Assembly (NCBI RefSeq): GCF_016756745.1
Contig: NZ_JAESIH010000037.1
Span: 19,750 to 83,749 of the forward strand
Length of the DNA stretch: 64,000 bases
Direction: 5' to 3'
From: Aminivibrio sp.
GTDB lineage: Bacteria; Synergistota; Synergistia; Synergistales; Aminobacteriaceae
In this document: positions 28,062 to 36,267 of the stretch, piece after piece
Numbering within the stretch: the first letter of the stretch is position 1
How the letters are laid out: each line of letters starts with the position of its first letter
The notes under the pieces: generated by a model
Seen by the model: only the letters and a program-made list of their open reading frames with translations
What the model was told of the DNA's origin: nothing
The model's database searches: none
Program-made: the position numbers and the translations under genes

Positions 28062-28349
28062 CTATTCGGCCAAGTCAAGCACTACTGAAACGAACTTCCG
28101 GCTTCCCTTCGTCTCGAAGTTGACGACACCCGCGCTCGTAGCGAAAATGGTGTCATCTTTGCCGATTCCGACATTTTTGCCGGGGTGAATCTTCGTTCCC
28201 CTCTGCCGGACGATAATGTTTCCCGCCTTTACAAGCTGTCCTGCATATTTCTTGATGCCAAGGCGCTTGCCTTCGCTGTCTCTTCCGTTTGTACTGCTTC
28301 CCTGGCCCTTTTTGTGGGCAAAGAACTGCAGGTCAAAAACCCAATTCAT
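28062..28349 (-). CDS. rpmA: 50S ribosomal protein L27 with Prp-cleaved N-terminal leader
   Basis: 95 aa. The body ([38 protein letters not shown]) is a standard L27. Before it stands [15 protein letters not shown]: in Firmicutes an L..LQFFA leader of this type is removed by the protease Prp, exposing the N-terminus that reaches toward the peptidyl-transferase centre. The prp gene is directly upstream and overlaps by 17 bases. CTGGAGGTG precedes the ATG. Confidence 0.97.
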   Translation of the reverse strand: MNWVFDLQFFAHKKGQGSSTNGRDSEGKRLGIKKYAGQLVKAGNIIVRQRGTKIHPGKNVGIGKDDTIFATSAGVVNFETKGSRKFVSVVLDLAE

Positions 28350-28674
28350 TTACGTGCACCTCCAGAATTCGGACATGATCGGGATATACCCGGGCAATTT
28401 CTTTCAGCGAGCCTATTACGGTCTCCGCAATGACGTTTCCGGCCGGAGAAAGGCAGGCGCTCCAGTCAAGGGACATTGTTGCCTTTTTCGCATCAATGGC
28501 GGACCGCAGGTTTTTTTCCTTCAATACTTCATGAAACCCGTAAAACAAAGCCTGAACAAGGGCTGATACTCCTGCACAGACAACATCGGAACCTCTTTCG
28601 GAAAACCCCGTATGCCCTGTCGCCACCAGGGCGACTTTTTTCCCATCCTTAAGGCCGACGGAGATTTCCGTCAT
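28333..28674 (-). CDS. prp: Ribosomal-processing cysteine protease Prp
   Basis: 113 aa, YsxB/Prp family. The motif [20 protein letters not shown] supplies the catalytic pair His21 and Cys33, spaced as in the characterised Staphylococcus aureus enzyme. Prp cleaves the leader of L27, and here it sits between rplU and rpmA, its substrate gene, as in Firmicutes. It starts two bases after the rplU stop; the ATG at 28674 has ACTGAGTATG context with a weak ribosome-binding site, suggesting coupling to rplU. Confidence 0.93.
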   Translation of the reverse strand: MTEISVGLKDGKKVALVATGHTGFSERGSDVVCAGVSALVQALFYGFHEVLKEKNLRSAIDAKKATMSLDWSACLSPAGNVIAETVIGSLKEIARVYPDHVRILEVHVNELGF

Positions 28675-28676
28675 AC

Positions 28677-28994
28677 TCAGGCTCCCGGATTGATGGAATC
28701 GATTCGAATCTCCGTAAAATGCTGCCTGTGACCTCTCATGCGGCGGTAATTCTTTTTGCTCTTGAACTTGAAGACGAGTATCTTACGGTCTTTCCCGTTG
28801 GTAACCACCGAAGCCTTGACGGATGCTCCCGGGACATAAGGAGTACCTACGGAAATTCCATCGTCCCTGCCCACGAAGAGGACTTTGTCAAGTACCAGGG
28901 ATTCACCCTCTGCAATCCCCAGAGATTCAACCTTCAGCAGGTCGCCCTCCTGGATCCGATACTGTTTGCCGCCTGTTTCAACTATAGCGTACAT
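28677..28994 (-). CDS. rplU: 50S ribosomal protein L21
   Basis: 105 aa. MYAIVETGGKQYRIQEGDLL at the N-terminus, VLFVGRDDG, VVTNGKDRKILVFKFKSKKNYRR and GHRQHFTEIRI near the C-terminus are the complete L21 signature. GAGAGGAGGAAAAG precedes the ATG. It is the first gene of the rplU-prp-rpmA unit and is driven by a near-perfect promoter about 80 bases upstream. Confidence 0.98.
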   Translation of the reverse strand: MYAIVETGGKQYRIQEGDLLKVESLGIAEGESLVLDKVLFVGRDDGISVGTPYVPGASVKASVVTNGKDRKILVFKFKSKKNYRRMRGHRQHFTEIRIDSINPGA

Positions 28995-29075
28995 TCTTTT
29001 CCTCCTCTCGCCGGGATTCAGGCACCTGCGAAGGTTTACAGCCTGTCCCGTGCGATATATACACCGAACCGTAGC

Positions 29076-29104
29076 ATTATACGAAGTTCTTCAGTGAATG
29101 TCAA
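29076..29104 (-). promoter_or_regulatory. Consensus sigma-70 promoter for rplU-prp-rpmA
   Basis: On the minus strand TTGACA (29104-29099) and TATAAT (29081-29076) are both perfect, separated by 17 bases. Transcription would begin near 29069, leaving a ~75-base leader before the rplU ATG at 28994. The promoter lies just 15 bases from the end of the repeat at 29119. Confidence 0.92.
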
Positions 29105-29118
29105 TTTTCGTTTCCACC

Positions 29119-29285
29119 CCTAAATCCGCACCTCAGCGGGGAGTGTCACCAGTGCTCGCTTGGGCGGGGGGTGCAGATTGTCGTCCTTGACAACTGCACC
29201 TGAAACCGACATCCGTGTCGGTTTCTCTCCCCCGGGCGCTGTGCCCGGCGACACTCCCTCTGCCTGGGAAACTTGCGGATTGAGG
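29119..29285 (-). repeat. Intergenic MITE-like repeat, copy 2 (short form)
   Basis: The ends are inverted: CCTAAATCCGCA at 29119-29130 and TGCGGATTGAGG at 29274-29285. Inside these, GGAGTGTCACC (left) answers GGCGACACTCC (right). The middle holds a 24-base core (29171-29194) flanked by GGTGCA and TGCACC, then a perfect 10-base palindrome GAAACCGACA/TGTCGGTTTC (29202-29225, loop TCCG) and a CCCGGGCGCTGTGCCCGG hairpin. It occupies the space between recN (end 29300) and the rplU promoter. No gene is in this 305-base gap apart from the promoter. Confidence 0.8.
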
Positions 29286-29299
29286 CCAAGGGGGATACA

Positions 29300-30961
29300 T
29301 CACGACTCAAGCCTTCCGGAAAGCAGTTTTTTCGCGTGTTCGATCGCTTCGGGAAGCCTGGAATCACCGGAGAGCATCCTGGCGATTTCCGCGGCACGTT
29401 CCTCATCTCCAAGCCTGACAGCCTCCACCGACTCTCCGTTTTTCCTCACCACGTAATGATGTTCGGCCAGTGCCGCAATCGTCGCCTCGTGGGTCACAAG
29501 GATGACCTGGCATCTTCGGGAGAGATCCTGCAACTTGTAGCCGGCGAGTACAGCCGCCCTGCCCCCGAGTCCCGCCTCGACTTCGTCAAAGACCAGGGTT
29601 GGAGGAAGGGAGGTCGCGGGAAGAGAAAGCTGGAGGGCCAGAAGAATCCGGCTCAATTCTCCTCCTGATGCAGTTTTGTTCACCGGGATTTCACCTCTCC
29701 CCCCTGCTGAAAGGGTGAAGGAAACATCGTCAGCTCCCGTGCTCCTGATTTTTTCCAGCTCTGAAAGGCGAACCGAGAACCGGCAATCCTCCATGGCAAG
29801 ACCGGAGAGATGCCGGTTGACCTCCGTTTCCAGTTTTGAGGCTGCTTCAGCACGGAGGGCCCGCAATTCGGCGGCAAGACGGACCGCCTCCTTCCGCAGC
29901 GCCCTGCCCTTTTCGGTGAGCTCCGAAGAGAGTCGTTCCTGCTCCCTCATCCACTCCGATGCGGTTTTCGCCTCTTCGCACCAAAACAGGAAATCTTCTA
30001 CTGATGCCGTTCCCGTGGCTCGTTTCAGCTTTCTCAGGATTCCTGTTTTTTTCTCGAGGAGATCCCTTTCTTTCTCCATTTCTTCGATAGACTGTCCCGC
30101 AGTCATCCTCGCCGCTTCCCTGGCAAAAACCTGGAGCCGCTCCAGGCCTTCGTTGAACAGCTTTCCGAGCCTGCCTTCATCGTCCTCGATGGTACGGAGC
30201 AAATCGAGGCCGCTTGACTCCAGCAGATCGAGCAGACCTTGCCCTGCCGCTCCTCCCGTTATCTTCAGAACGTTTTCCCTTGATTTCTTGAGGGTATCGA
30301 GCCGGAGAGAAAGATTTTGAATCTGCGATTCCCATGCCCCCTCGCACCCCGGAGAAAGTTTCAGTCCCTTTGCCGCCGAGAGGATAGCCTCGCCGTCCCG
30401 GAAGCGGGTCTTCAGGTCCAGTTCCCGGGACTTTGCAGCCCGCAGAGAGCGATCACATTCCACCGCACCGGTAAATGTTCGGGACAAGGCTTCTTTGAGA
30501 GCCGAAATTTCGTCGCCTCCGCAGAAATCGAGTATTTCCATCTGCCGTTTCGGATCGAGCAGCTCGATCTGGGCAAACTGGCTCTGGATACGCATCTCTT
30601 CGTTCATCACAGCGGAAAAGGTGGAAAGGGGGACAGCCCTGCCCTGGAAGAACGTCCGATTTTTACCGCTTCTGGAAAAGGTTCTCCTGGCGAAAAGAAC
30701 GGAACCGTCTCCCTCTTCCATGTAGGCGCCGCCGGCCCTTTCGGCGGAAATCCCTGCAAGCACCGCTTCGACGGACCCTTCTTCCTCGCCGGAACGGAGG
30801 AATGCCGACTGGCTCCTTTTGCCTCCGAGAAGCTCCAGGGAACGGACAAGGCTGCTCTTCCCCGCCCCGCTTTCTCCGGTGATCACCGTCAGTCCCCGGT
30901 CAAACCTGAGGGTTGCCGAAGCCACTCCGCCGACGTTACGTATGGTGACTTCCTCGATCAT
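29300..30961 (-). CDS. recN: DNA repair protein RecN
   Basis: SMC-like ATPase for double-strand-break repair, 553 aa. Walker A GESGAGKS is at residues 29-36; two coiled-coil stretches (about 145-215 and 255-370) flank a central hinge; the C-terminal ABC signature SGGELSRILLALQ, Walker B LVFDEVEAGLGGRAA and the switch His region ILVTHEATIAAL follow. It lies upstream of the repeat and downstream of nadK, with nine bases between stop and start. In Firmicutes argR usually stands between tlyA and recN; here nadK does. Confidence 0.96.
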   Translation of the reverse strand: MIEEVTIRNVGGVASATLRFDRGLTVITGESGAGKSSLVRSLELLGGKRSQSAFLRSGEEEGSVEAVLAGISAERAGGAYMEEGDGSVLFARRTFSRSGKNRTFFQGRAVPLSTFSAVMNEEMRIQSQFAQIELLDPKRQMEILDFCGGDEISALKEALSRTFTGAVECDRSLRAAKSRELDLKTRFRDGEAILSAAKGLKLSPGCEGAWESQIQNLSLRLDTLKKSRENVLKITGGAAGQGLLDLLESSGLDLLRTIEDDEGRLGKLFNEGLERLQVFAREAARMTAGQSIEEMEKERDLLEKKTGILRKLKRATGTASVEDFLFWCEEAKTASEWMREQERLSSELTEKGRALRKEAVRLAAELRALRAEAASKLETEVNRHLSGLAMEDCRFSVRLSELEKIRSTGADDVSFTLSAGGRGEIPVNKTASGGELSRILLALQLSLPATSLPPTLVFDEVEAGLGGRAAVLAGYKLQDLSRRCQVILVTHEATIAALAEHHYVVRKNGESVEAVRLGDEERAAEIARMLSGDSRLPEAIEHAKKLLSGRLES

Positions 30962-30970
30962 CTGTGGGGG

Positions 30971-31852
30971 TCACTCCTTTTCGTAAGTGACGATACCCCT
31001 TCCCCACTGGAGTTTCTCCTGGAGAAGATCGAAGTAGTTCCTCGTGGGCAGGGTGATCACACTGACGGCCTTATCGCCGTTCAGGGAGATGAGTATGCTG
31101 TCTCCGGGGAGGATTTCGTAGCCAAGCTGCCCGTCCTGGGTGAGAAGGAGGTCTCTGTGGTTTCCTTTCGGAGTGATGGTAATGACGTCGTTCTCACCGG
31201 CGAGCACCGGCCGGGTATAGAGAGTATGGGCGCATATGGGAACGATGATCATGCAGGGAATATGGGGAGGGACGATGGGCCCTCCCGCTGAAAGGGCGTA
31301 GGCGGTGGACCCAGTGGGAGTGGAGACGATGATTCCGTCGGCCGGAAGGGTGTTGAGCACCTTGTCGCCGAGACTCACCTCGATATGCATCACCCTGGCC
31401 ATGGCTCCCTTGGCCAGGACAAGGTCGTTCAGGGCGAAAAGACTGTGGATGTTTTTCCCGTCCCTGCGGATTTTCCCCTCGAGAACGCTGTGGGAGGAAA
31501 GGGAATACTCCCCCCGCAAGATAGCCTCAAGGTCCTTTTCAGCTTCCTCGGCCTTGCCTGACGCAAGAAAGCCGAGATGGCCCAGATTGATGCCGTAGAG
31601 GGAGATGGAGGCACCTAGAACATATCTCGCCGCCCTGAGAAAGGTTCCATCACCCCCGATAACGACAGCTATGGAAACGGCCCTTCTCCACTCATCGTCA
31701 TCAACCCCCTGTATCCCCAGGACAGAAGCCTCGTGGGGGGGGAACAGAAAGGAAACTCCCGATGCCTTCCCCCATTCGATGAGGGACCTGGCCATTGCGA
31801 GCGCTCCTGGTTTTCGCGTATTGACGAGCATTCCGATGCGGGGATCCGCCAT
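30971..31852 (-). CDS. nadK: NAD kinase
   Basis: Phosphorylates NAD to NADP (293 aa). The diagnostic GGDGTFLRAAR, GINLGHLGFLA and the catalytic/NAD loop STPTGSTAYALSAGGP are intact. Start ATG 31852 follows the tlyA stop by three bases. tlyA-nadK-recN order occurs in many bacteria, so the cluster is ordinary; it connects NADP supply with repair genes only by position. Confidence 0.96.
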   Translation of the reverse strand: MADPRIGMLVNTRKPGALAMARSLIEWGKASGVSFLFPPHEASVLGIQGVDDDEWRRAVSIAVVIGGDGTFLRAARYVLGASISLYGINLGHLGFLASGKAEEAEKDLEAILRGEYSLSSHSVLEGKIRRDGKNIHSLFALNDLVLAKGAMARVMHIEVSLGDKVLNTLPADGIIVSTPTGSTAYALSAGGPIVPPHIPCMIIVPICAHTLYTRPVLAGENDVITITPKGNHRDLLLTQDGQLGYEILPGDSILISLNGDKAVSVITLPTRNYFDLLQEKLQWGRGIVTYEKE

Positions 31853-31855
31853 TGC

Positions 31856-32674
31856 CTATCCTTCCTTCCGGAAAAAATGATGGGCTTCTTCCACTGTTTC
31901 CTCCGGCGACGGCGTCCTGCCGGATCCTTTGGTCCTGACCAGGTGGAGAAGATACTCGATATTTCCCATGGGACCGGTAATGGGAGAAAATGTCAGCCCC
32001 GCAGGGTGAAAATCGCCGTTCTCCTCGCAGAAGGAGAGAATATCTTTCAGAACTGCTATGTGGTCGTCCTTCGCTCTGACCACTCCCCCTTTTCCGACCC
32101 GGCCTTTCCCGACCTCGAACTGGGGTTTCACCAGCAGGATGGCCTGCCCCTCGGAAGCGAGTACCAGCCGGATCGGGGGGATCAGGAGCTTCAGGGAAAT
32201 AAAGGACGCGTCCGCCACAGCGAGGTCCGGGAGCTCCCGGAAATTTTCCGGGGTGAGCGACCGGGCATTGGTCCTTTCCATGACCACGACTCTTTCGTCA
32301 TTCCGCAGAGACCATGCAAGCTGACCGTAACCCACGTCCACCGCATACACCTTCCGGGCCCCTCTTTCGAGAAGCACCTGGGTAAACCCTCCGGTGGAGG
32401 CCCCGATATCCACGCAGACCAAATCAACAGGAGAAACGGAAAAGGAATCCAGCCCCCGGAGAAGTTTGTGAGCTCCCCTGCTGACCCATTTTTCCCCGTC
32501 GTCCCGTACTTCAATCCGGGCATCCGCCGGAACCTGGGTGCCTGTCTTGTCCACCCGGGAACCGCCCACGAAGACCTTCCCCGCCAAAAGGAGAGCCTGG
32601 GCTTTCGATCTCGTCTCAACGAGCCCCCTAGATACGAGCAGCCTGTCGATGCGCTCTTTTTTGGAACTCGACAA
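31856..32674 (-). CDS. tlyA: TlyA-family rRNA methyltransferase
   Basis: 272 aa. An N-terminal S4 RNA-binding domain (ERIDRLLVSRGLVETRSKAQ) is followed by an FtsJ-like methyltransferase with motif I CVDIGASTGGFTQVLLE and the aspartate of VYAVDVGYGQL. In mycobacteria TlyA 2'-O-methylates 16S and 23S rRNA; older annotation as a haemolysin is doubtful. The start is TTG at 32674, inside the 3' end of dxs (47-base overlap); no in-frame ATG lies nearby. Confidence 0.94.
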   Translation of the reverse strand: MSSSKKERIDRLLVSRGLVETRSKAQALLLAGKVFVGGSRVDKTGTQVPADARIEVRDDGEKWVSRGAHKLLRGLDSFSVSPVDLVCVDIGASTGGFTQVLLERGARKVYAVDVGYGQLAWSLRNDERVVVMERTNARSLTPENFRELPDLAVADASFISLKLLIPPIRLVLASEGQAILLVKPQFEVGKGRVGKGGVVRAKDDHIAVLKDILSFCEENGDFHPAGLTFSPITGPMGNIEYLLHLVRTKGSGRTPSPEETVEEAHHFFRKEG

Positions 32675-34541
32675 AACGATTCACCACTTTCCCCGGAGTG
32701 AGGCCGCAATATTCCTCCTGCTCCAGGATTGTTCCTTGGGGAACAAAGATATCAGGTACCCCCATCACGGAAACCGCAGCGGCGTTCTCCTCCCATGTGC
32801 CCCCGGCCAAAGCCGCTATGGCTTCTCCGGCGCCGCCCGTGGTGTATCCGTCCTCGGCCACGACGGCAAAAGAGTGGGAAGCCAGGAGTTCCCGCAGCTC
32901 TTTTTCGGGCAGGGGTTTAAGGCATCTCAGATCCACTACCGTTGGAAGGGGGGAAATCCCCGCGGACCGTGCCGTTTCTCTCGCCCTGAGCATGAGCTCC
33001 ACTGTCTTTCCGTAACCTATGAGGGCCCACTCGCTTCCCGTCTCGAGTATTTCAGGCTTCAGCATGTCCGTATCGGGAGACGTTATCATGGAGTATATGG
33101 AGTATTGTTTTTTCAGGCAGGGAACGGCAGCCCCCCTGGGAAAGCGGATAATCACAGGCCCCTTCTGTTTTCCAGAGAAAAGGAAGAGATTCCGGAGGGA
33201 TTCCTCGTCTCGAGGAGCAGTCATGACAAGGTTGGGGACAGGCCTGGACCAGGGTATGTCCAAAAGCCCCTGGTGGGTCTCGCCGTCCTCGCCGACCAGA
33301 CCTGCCCTGTCCACGGCGAAGATGACTGGAAGATTCTGCATGCAGACGTCATGCACCACCTGGTCCATGGCCCGCTGCAGGAAGGTTGAATAGACGAAAA
33401 CCACAGGCCTCAGTCCTCCCGCAGCCAATCCCGCCGCCATGGTCACCATGTGTCCTTCGGCGATTCCCACATCGAAAAACCTGTCAGGAAACCGGGATGC
33501 GAACTCGTCGAGCCGGCTCCCGCATTTCATGGCCGCCGTGAGGCAGACGATCCGGCTGTCCTTTTCCGCCATACCGAGGACGATGTCGGCGGCAGCTTCG
33601 CTCCAGGATTTCCCCCCATTTTCGCCCGGTTCTTTCGGACGAGCGGGAGAAACTCCGTGGAAAGCGGTGGGATTCCTCTCTGCCTGTACAAATCCCTTTC
33701 CTTTGACAGTCACGACGTGCAGAAGCACCGGCCGATCGTATTTTTTCGCCAGCTCGAAGGCGTTTTCCAGTTCTTCCGTATTGTGTCCGTCGAAGGGACC
33801 CCAGTAGTTTATGTCCATCTCGTCAAAAATATTGACGGGCTTGACGATGGTCTTGATATGGTCCTTCATCTTACCCAGGACATTCTCGAGAGCCTGCCCC
33901 CGGGGAAGGGTTGCGCAGGAATCCTTTATGGCCTTCTTGAGCCAGTTGTAGGCCGAACTGGAGCTCAGGCGGGCCAGATGGGTGGCCATGCCTCCCACCC
34001 TGGGGCTGATGGACATGGTGTTGTCGTTGAGAACATAAATCACTTTCGTCCCGGATTCCTTGGTATAATTCAGCGCTTCGAAGGCGAGTCCATTGAGCAG
34101 GGAGGCATCGCCGATGACGGCCACCACGTGGTGCTTCCGCCCCAGGACATCCCTCGCCTTGGCGTATCCCAGGGCAGCCGAGAGAGAGGTGCTGCTGTGG
34201 CCGGCGTCAAAATGGTCGAAAGGGCTTTCTCTCCTCCTCGGGAAACCGCTTATCCCTCCCCACTGCCTGAGGGTATGAAACCGATCAAGTCTGCCGGTGA
34301 GAAGCTTGTAAGCATAGGCCTGGTGACCCACGTCGAAGAGGATGCGGTCTTCCGCAGGGTCAAAGGAACGCAGAAGAGAGAGAACGATTTCAACCGCACC
34401 AAGAGAAGATGCAAGGTGCCCCCCGTTTTTCATCACGACAGACGTGATCAGCCCCCGCAGTTCGCCGGCAAGAGCACTTATCTCCTCCCTCGAAAACCCT
34501 TTGAGGTCCCTATAGTCTTTCACCGTTTCCAGAATCGCCAT
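32628..34541 (-). CDS. dxs: 1-deoxy-D-xylulose-5-phosphate synthase
   Basis: First enzyme of the MEP isoprenoid route: thiamine-diphosphate-dependent condensation of pyruvate and glyceraldehyde 3-phosphate (637 aa). GHQAYAYKLLTGR, the ThDP motif GDASLLNGLAFEALN...LNDN, the middle-domain CLTAAMKCGS and AEGHMVTMAAGLA, and the C-terminal VAEDGYTTGGAG are present. I chose the ATG at 34541 (MAILETVKDYRDLKGFS); the open frame extends ~180 codons further, but through ispA. It follows the prenyl synthase by one base. Confidence 0.97.
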   Translation of the reverse strand: MAILETVKDYRDLKGFSREEISALAGELRGLITSVVMKNGGHLASSLGAVEIVLSLLRSFDPAEDRILFDVGHQAYAYKLLTGRLDRFHTLRQWGGISGFPRRRESPFDHFDAGHSSTSLSAALGYAKARDVLGRKHHVVAVIGDASLLNGLAFEALNYTKESGTKVIYVLNDNTMSISPRVGGMATHLARLSSSSAYNWLKKAIKDSCATLPRGQALENVLGKMKDHIKTIVKPVNIFDEMDINYWGPFDGHNTEELENAFELAKKYDRPVLLHVVTVKGKGFVQAERNPTAFHGVSPARPKEPGENGGKSWSEAAADIVLGMAEKDSRIVCLTAAMKCGSRLDEFASRFPDRFFDVGIAEGHMVTMAAGLAAGGLRPVVFVYSTFLQRAMDQVVHDVCMQNLPVIFAVDRAGLVGEDGETHQGLLDIPWSRPVPNLVMTAPRDEESLRNLFLFSGKQKGPVIIRFPRGAAVPCLKKQYSIYSMITSPDTDMLKPEILETGSEWALIGYGKTVELMLRARETARSAGISPLPTVVDLRCLKPLPEKELRELLASHSFAVVAEDGYTTGGAGEAIAALAGGTWEENAAAVSVMGVPDIFVPQGTILEQEEYCGLTPGKVVNRFVEFQKRAHRQAARI

Positions 34542-34542
34542 G

Positions 34543-35445
34543 TCACTTCGTCCGTTCACAAAGATAATCCGAAAGATCGGAGAAAAATGCCGTCTCGCCC
34601 CGAACGCCTTCGAGGGCCGCTGAAGCGAGCCTGCTTTCGCCGGCCGCAAGCTCCCGGGCTTTCTGTAGACCGTATACGGCGACAAACGTTTTCTTGTTCT
34701 GCGACTCGTCCTTTCCGGGGGTTTTCCCCAGCTCTTCCGCCGTGGACGTAACGTCGAGGATGTCATCCACAATCTGGAAGGCGAAGCCGAGATGGTCTCC
34801 GAAGGTTCCCAGAGCCGCCAGGGATTCCTCGTCGCCTCCCGCAAGGATCGCGCCTGAAAGGATCGACGCCCGAAGAAGGGCCGCTGTCTTTTGCCGGGTA
34901 ACCTTCCAGGGAAAATCCGGGGAATCATCCATGCTCTGCCGGTCAATATCGAGAACCTGCCCTCCGCATATTCCCGCCGGACCGAGGGCATTCGCCAGAA
35001 CGTGCATGGCCCCGCAGATCCGGTCATAGGGCAGTCCCAGGCCGGGGAGAGCGGCAAGAGGATACTCGAAAGCCCAGGCCAGAAGGGCATCCCCAGCGAG
35101 AATCGCGAGAGCGTCGCCGAAAAGGACGTGATTGGTTGGTTTTCCCCTTCTTAGGGTGTCGTTGTCCATGGCCGGGAGGTCGTCGTGAATAAGCGACGCG
35201 GTATGGATCATTTCGAGAGCGAGAGCGAGGGGAATCGTTTTTTCCCTTTCGAGCCCGAAAATCTCTCCGGCCTTTATGCAGAGCACGGGCCTCAGTCGCT
35301 TCCCTCCCGCCCTGAGAGAATAAGCCATGGATTCCATAAGCCTCGGGGGAACAAGGGAGATCGGACGGGAGCAAAGATCTTCCAGGCTTGTTTCAACAAA
35401 ATCCCTGGCGAGTTCAAACTGAAGATTGAAACTACATCCGTTCAT
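34543..35445 (-). CDS. ispA: Polyprenyl (farnesyl-type) diphosphate synthase
   Basis: 300 aa. Both Asp-rich motifs of trans-prenyltransferases are visible: DDLPAMDND (first) and DDILD (second), with GGKRLRPVL and ALALEMIHTASLIHD ahead of the first. Such enzymes condense IPP with DMAPP or GPP; farnesyl diphosphate is the expected product from the xseB-ispA-dxs neighbourhood, but chain length cannot be read reliably. The ATG at 35445 has GAGGAGGACGGGGA upstream and overlaps the xseB stop by four bases. Confidence 0.92.
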   Translation of the reverse strand: MNGCSFNLQFELARDFVETSLEDLCSRPISLVPPRLMESMAYSLRAGGKRLRPVLCIKAGEIFGLEREKTIPLALALEMIHTASLIHDDLPAMDNDTLRRGKPTNHVLFGDALAILAGDALLAWAFEYPLAALPGLGLPYDRICGAMHVLANALGPAGICGGQVLDIDRQSMDDSPDFPWKVTRQKTAALLRASILSGAILAGGDEESLAALGTFGDHLGFAFQIVDDILDVTSTAEELGKTPGKDESQNKKTFVAVYGLQKARELAAGESRLASAALEGVRGETAFFSDLSDYLCERTK

Positions 35446-35669
35446 TCCCCGTCCTCCTCGTTCGCCGCACCCCCGGAAAAAGGGACTTCCTTTCCGTCGG
35501 AGGAAAGAAGGGTGACTCTCTGCCTTGCCTCCCTGAGATAGGCCTGGCACTCCCTGATCCGAGCCACTCCCTTTTCGAAAAGCGCCAGAGCTTCTTCAAG
35601 GGGAAGGGCTTCCTTTTCAAGCCGTCCGACGATAGTCTCGATCTCGGCCATTTTTTCGCTGAATTTCAT
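35442..35669 (-). CDS. xseB: Exodeoxyribonuclease VII small subunit
   Basis: 75 aa, a two-helix subunit: KFSEKMAEIETIVGRLEKEALPLEEALALFEKGV is typical in pattern (only described, positions 2-35), ending in an acidic tail. It binds several copies to XseA to form the ssDNA exonuclease. XseA, usually adjacent, is not in this window. The ATG at 35669 has CAGGGAGGAG upstream; a longer frame to 35747 lacks a ribosome-binding site. Confidence 0.93.
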   Translation of the reverse strand: MKFSEKMAEIETIVGRLEKEALPLEEALALFEKGVARIRECQAYLREARQRVTLLSSDGKEVPFSGGAANEEDGE

Positions 35670-35741
35670 ATGCTCGCTCCTCCCTGAAGGATAACCAAAA
35701 ACGGGCTGAAATACCGGTTGAGAATGCACACCAGCATATAA

Positions 35742-35839
35742 CCGCAAAAGGAACGGGTGCCTTTTTATTCCGTCTTTTGCGGAACCTGTCGTATGACTGT
35801 TTACAGTATATCGTTCATTGGAGAAAAGAAAAAGGCACC
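35742..35839. repeat. Nested inverted repeats upstream of xseB
   Basis: Two inverted pairs overlap: CCGCAAAAG (35742-35750) with CTTTTGCGG (35774-35782), and GGTGCCTTTTT (35756-35766) with AAAAAGGCACC (35829-35839). Both cannot form fully at the same time. They lie in the likely 5' leader of the minus-strand xseB operon, but could also be debris of the adjacent repeat at 35842. Confidence 0.5.
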
Positions 35840-35841
35840 TT

Positions 35842-36153
35842 CCTAAATCAGCAAATTTTTAAGGCAGAGGGAGTGTCGCCGGGCATAAGGTGAAGGCGCC
35901 CTCCCCAGGGGCGAAGAGATCCCACTCGGCGTTTTTTGCGGATGAATCCCCTGGGGGAGGTGAGGGGAGAGACTCCGGCACGGATGTCCGTTTCACAGGC
36001 AGGCAACAGGCGAACGCAGGAAGCCGCGGGGACTCGCATGGGCAGTTGTCACGGACGACAATCTGCACCTGAAACCGACATCCGTGTCGGTTTCTCGGCC
36101 CGGGCGCTGTGCCCGGCGACATTCCCTCTGCCTGAAAATCCTGCGGATTGAGG
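35842..36153 (-). repeat. Intergenic MITE-like repeat, copy 3 (long form, 312 bp)
   Basis: Terminal inverted repeats of about 43 bases: AGGCAGAGGGAGTGTCGCC (start of 35862-35884) matches the complement of 36111-36133 at 22 of 23 bases, and the outer parts (CCTAAATCAGC at 35842; CTGCGGATTGAGG to 36153) match at 20 of 26. It contains the palindrome GAAACCGACA/TGTCGGTTTC at 36071-36094 and the 24-base core at 36045-36068 in the opposite orientation to copy 2. Read on the minus strand most of it is collinear with copy 1. The 598-base gap between xseB and rpmB otherwise contains only the hairpins at 35742-35839 and the rpmB promoter. Confidence 0.82.
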
Positions 36154-36184
36154 TTTGATTTCTTTTTTTCCTGCTGAAAAGTAT

Positions 36185-36213
36185 TTGCTCCCTGCTCCCC
36201 TCTGTGCTAGAAT
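36185..36213 (+). promoter_or_regulatory. Sigma-70-type promoter for rpmB
   Basis: TTGCTC (36185-36190) and TAGAAT (36208-36213) are separated by 17 bases, each with four or five matches to consensus. It lies 54 bases upstream of the rpmB start, with no other gene between. Confidence 0.7.
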
Positions 36214-36267
36214 TCTTCCGTTTGGTCGAATCCTAATCGAAATATATCGCAACAAGGGGGCGAAATC

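Noticed and set aside
29146..29412. Minus-strand frame running through repeat copy 2
   Set aside because: Composition follows the repeat, no homology between copies at protein level, and it enters the recN 3' end.
33450..34751. Plus-strand frame (433 codons) within dxs and the prenyl synthase
   Set aside because: Overlaps two clear minus-strand enzymes and has no ribosome-binding site or motif.
34542..35090. Upstream extension of dxs to a start at 35090
   Set aside because: It lies entirely within the prenyl synthase gene in another frame; the ATG at 34541 gives the normal Dxs N-terminus.
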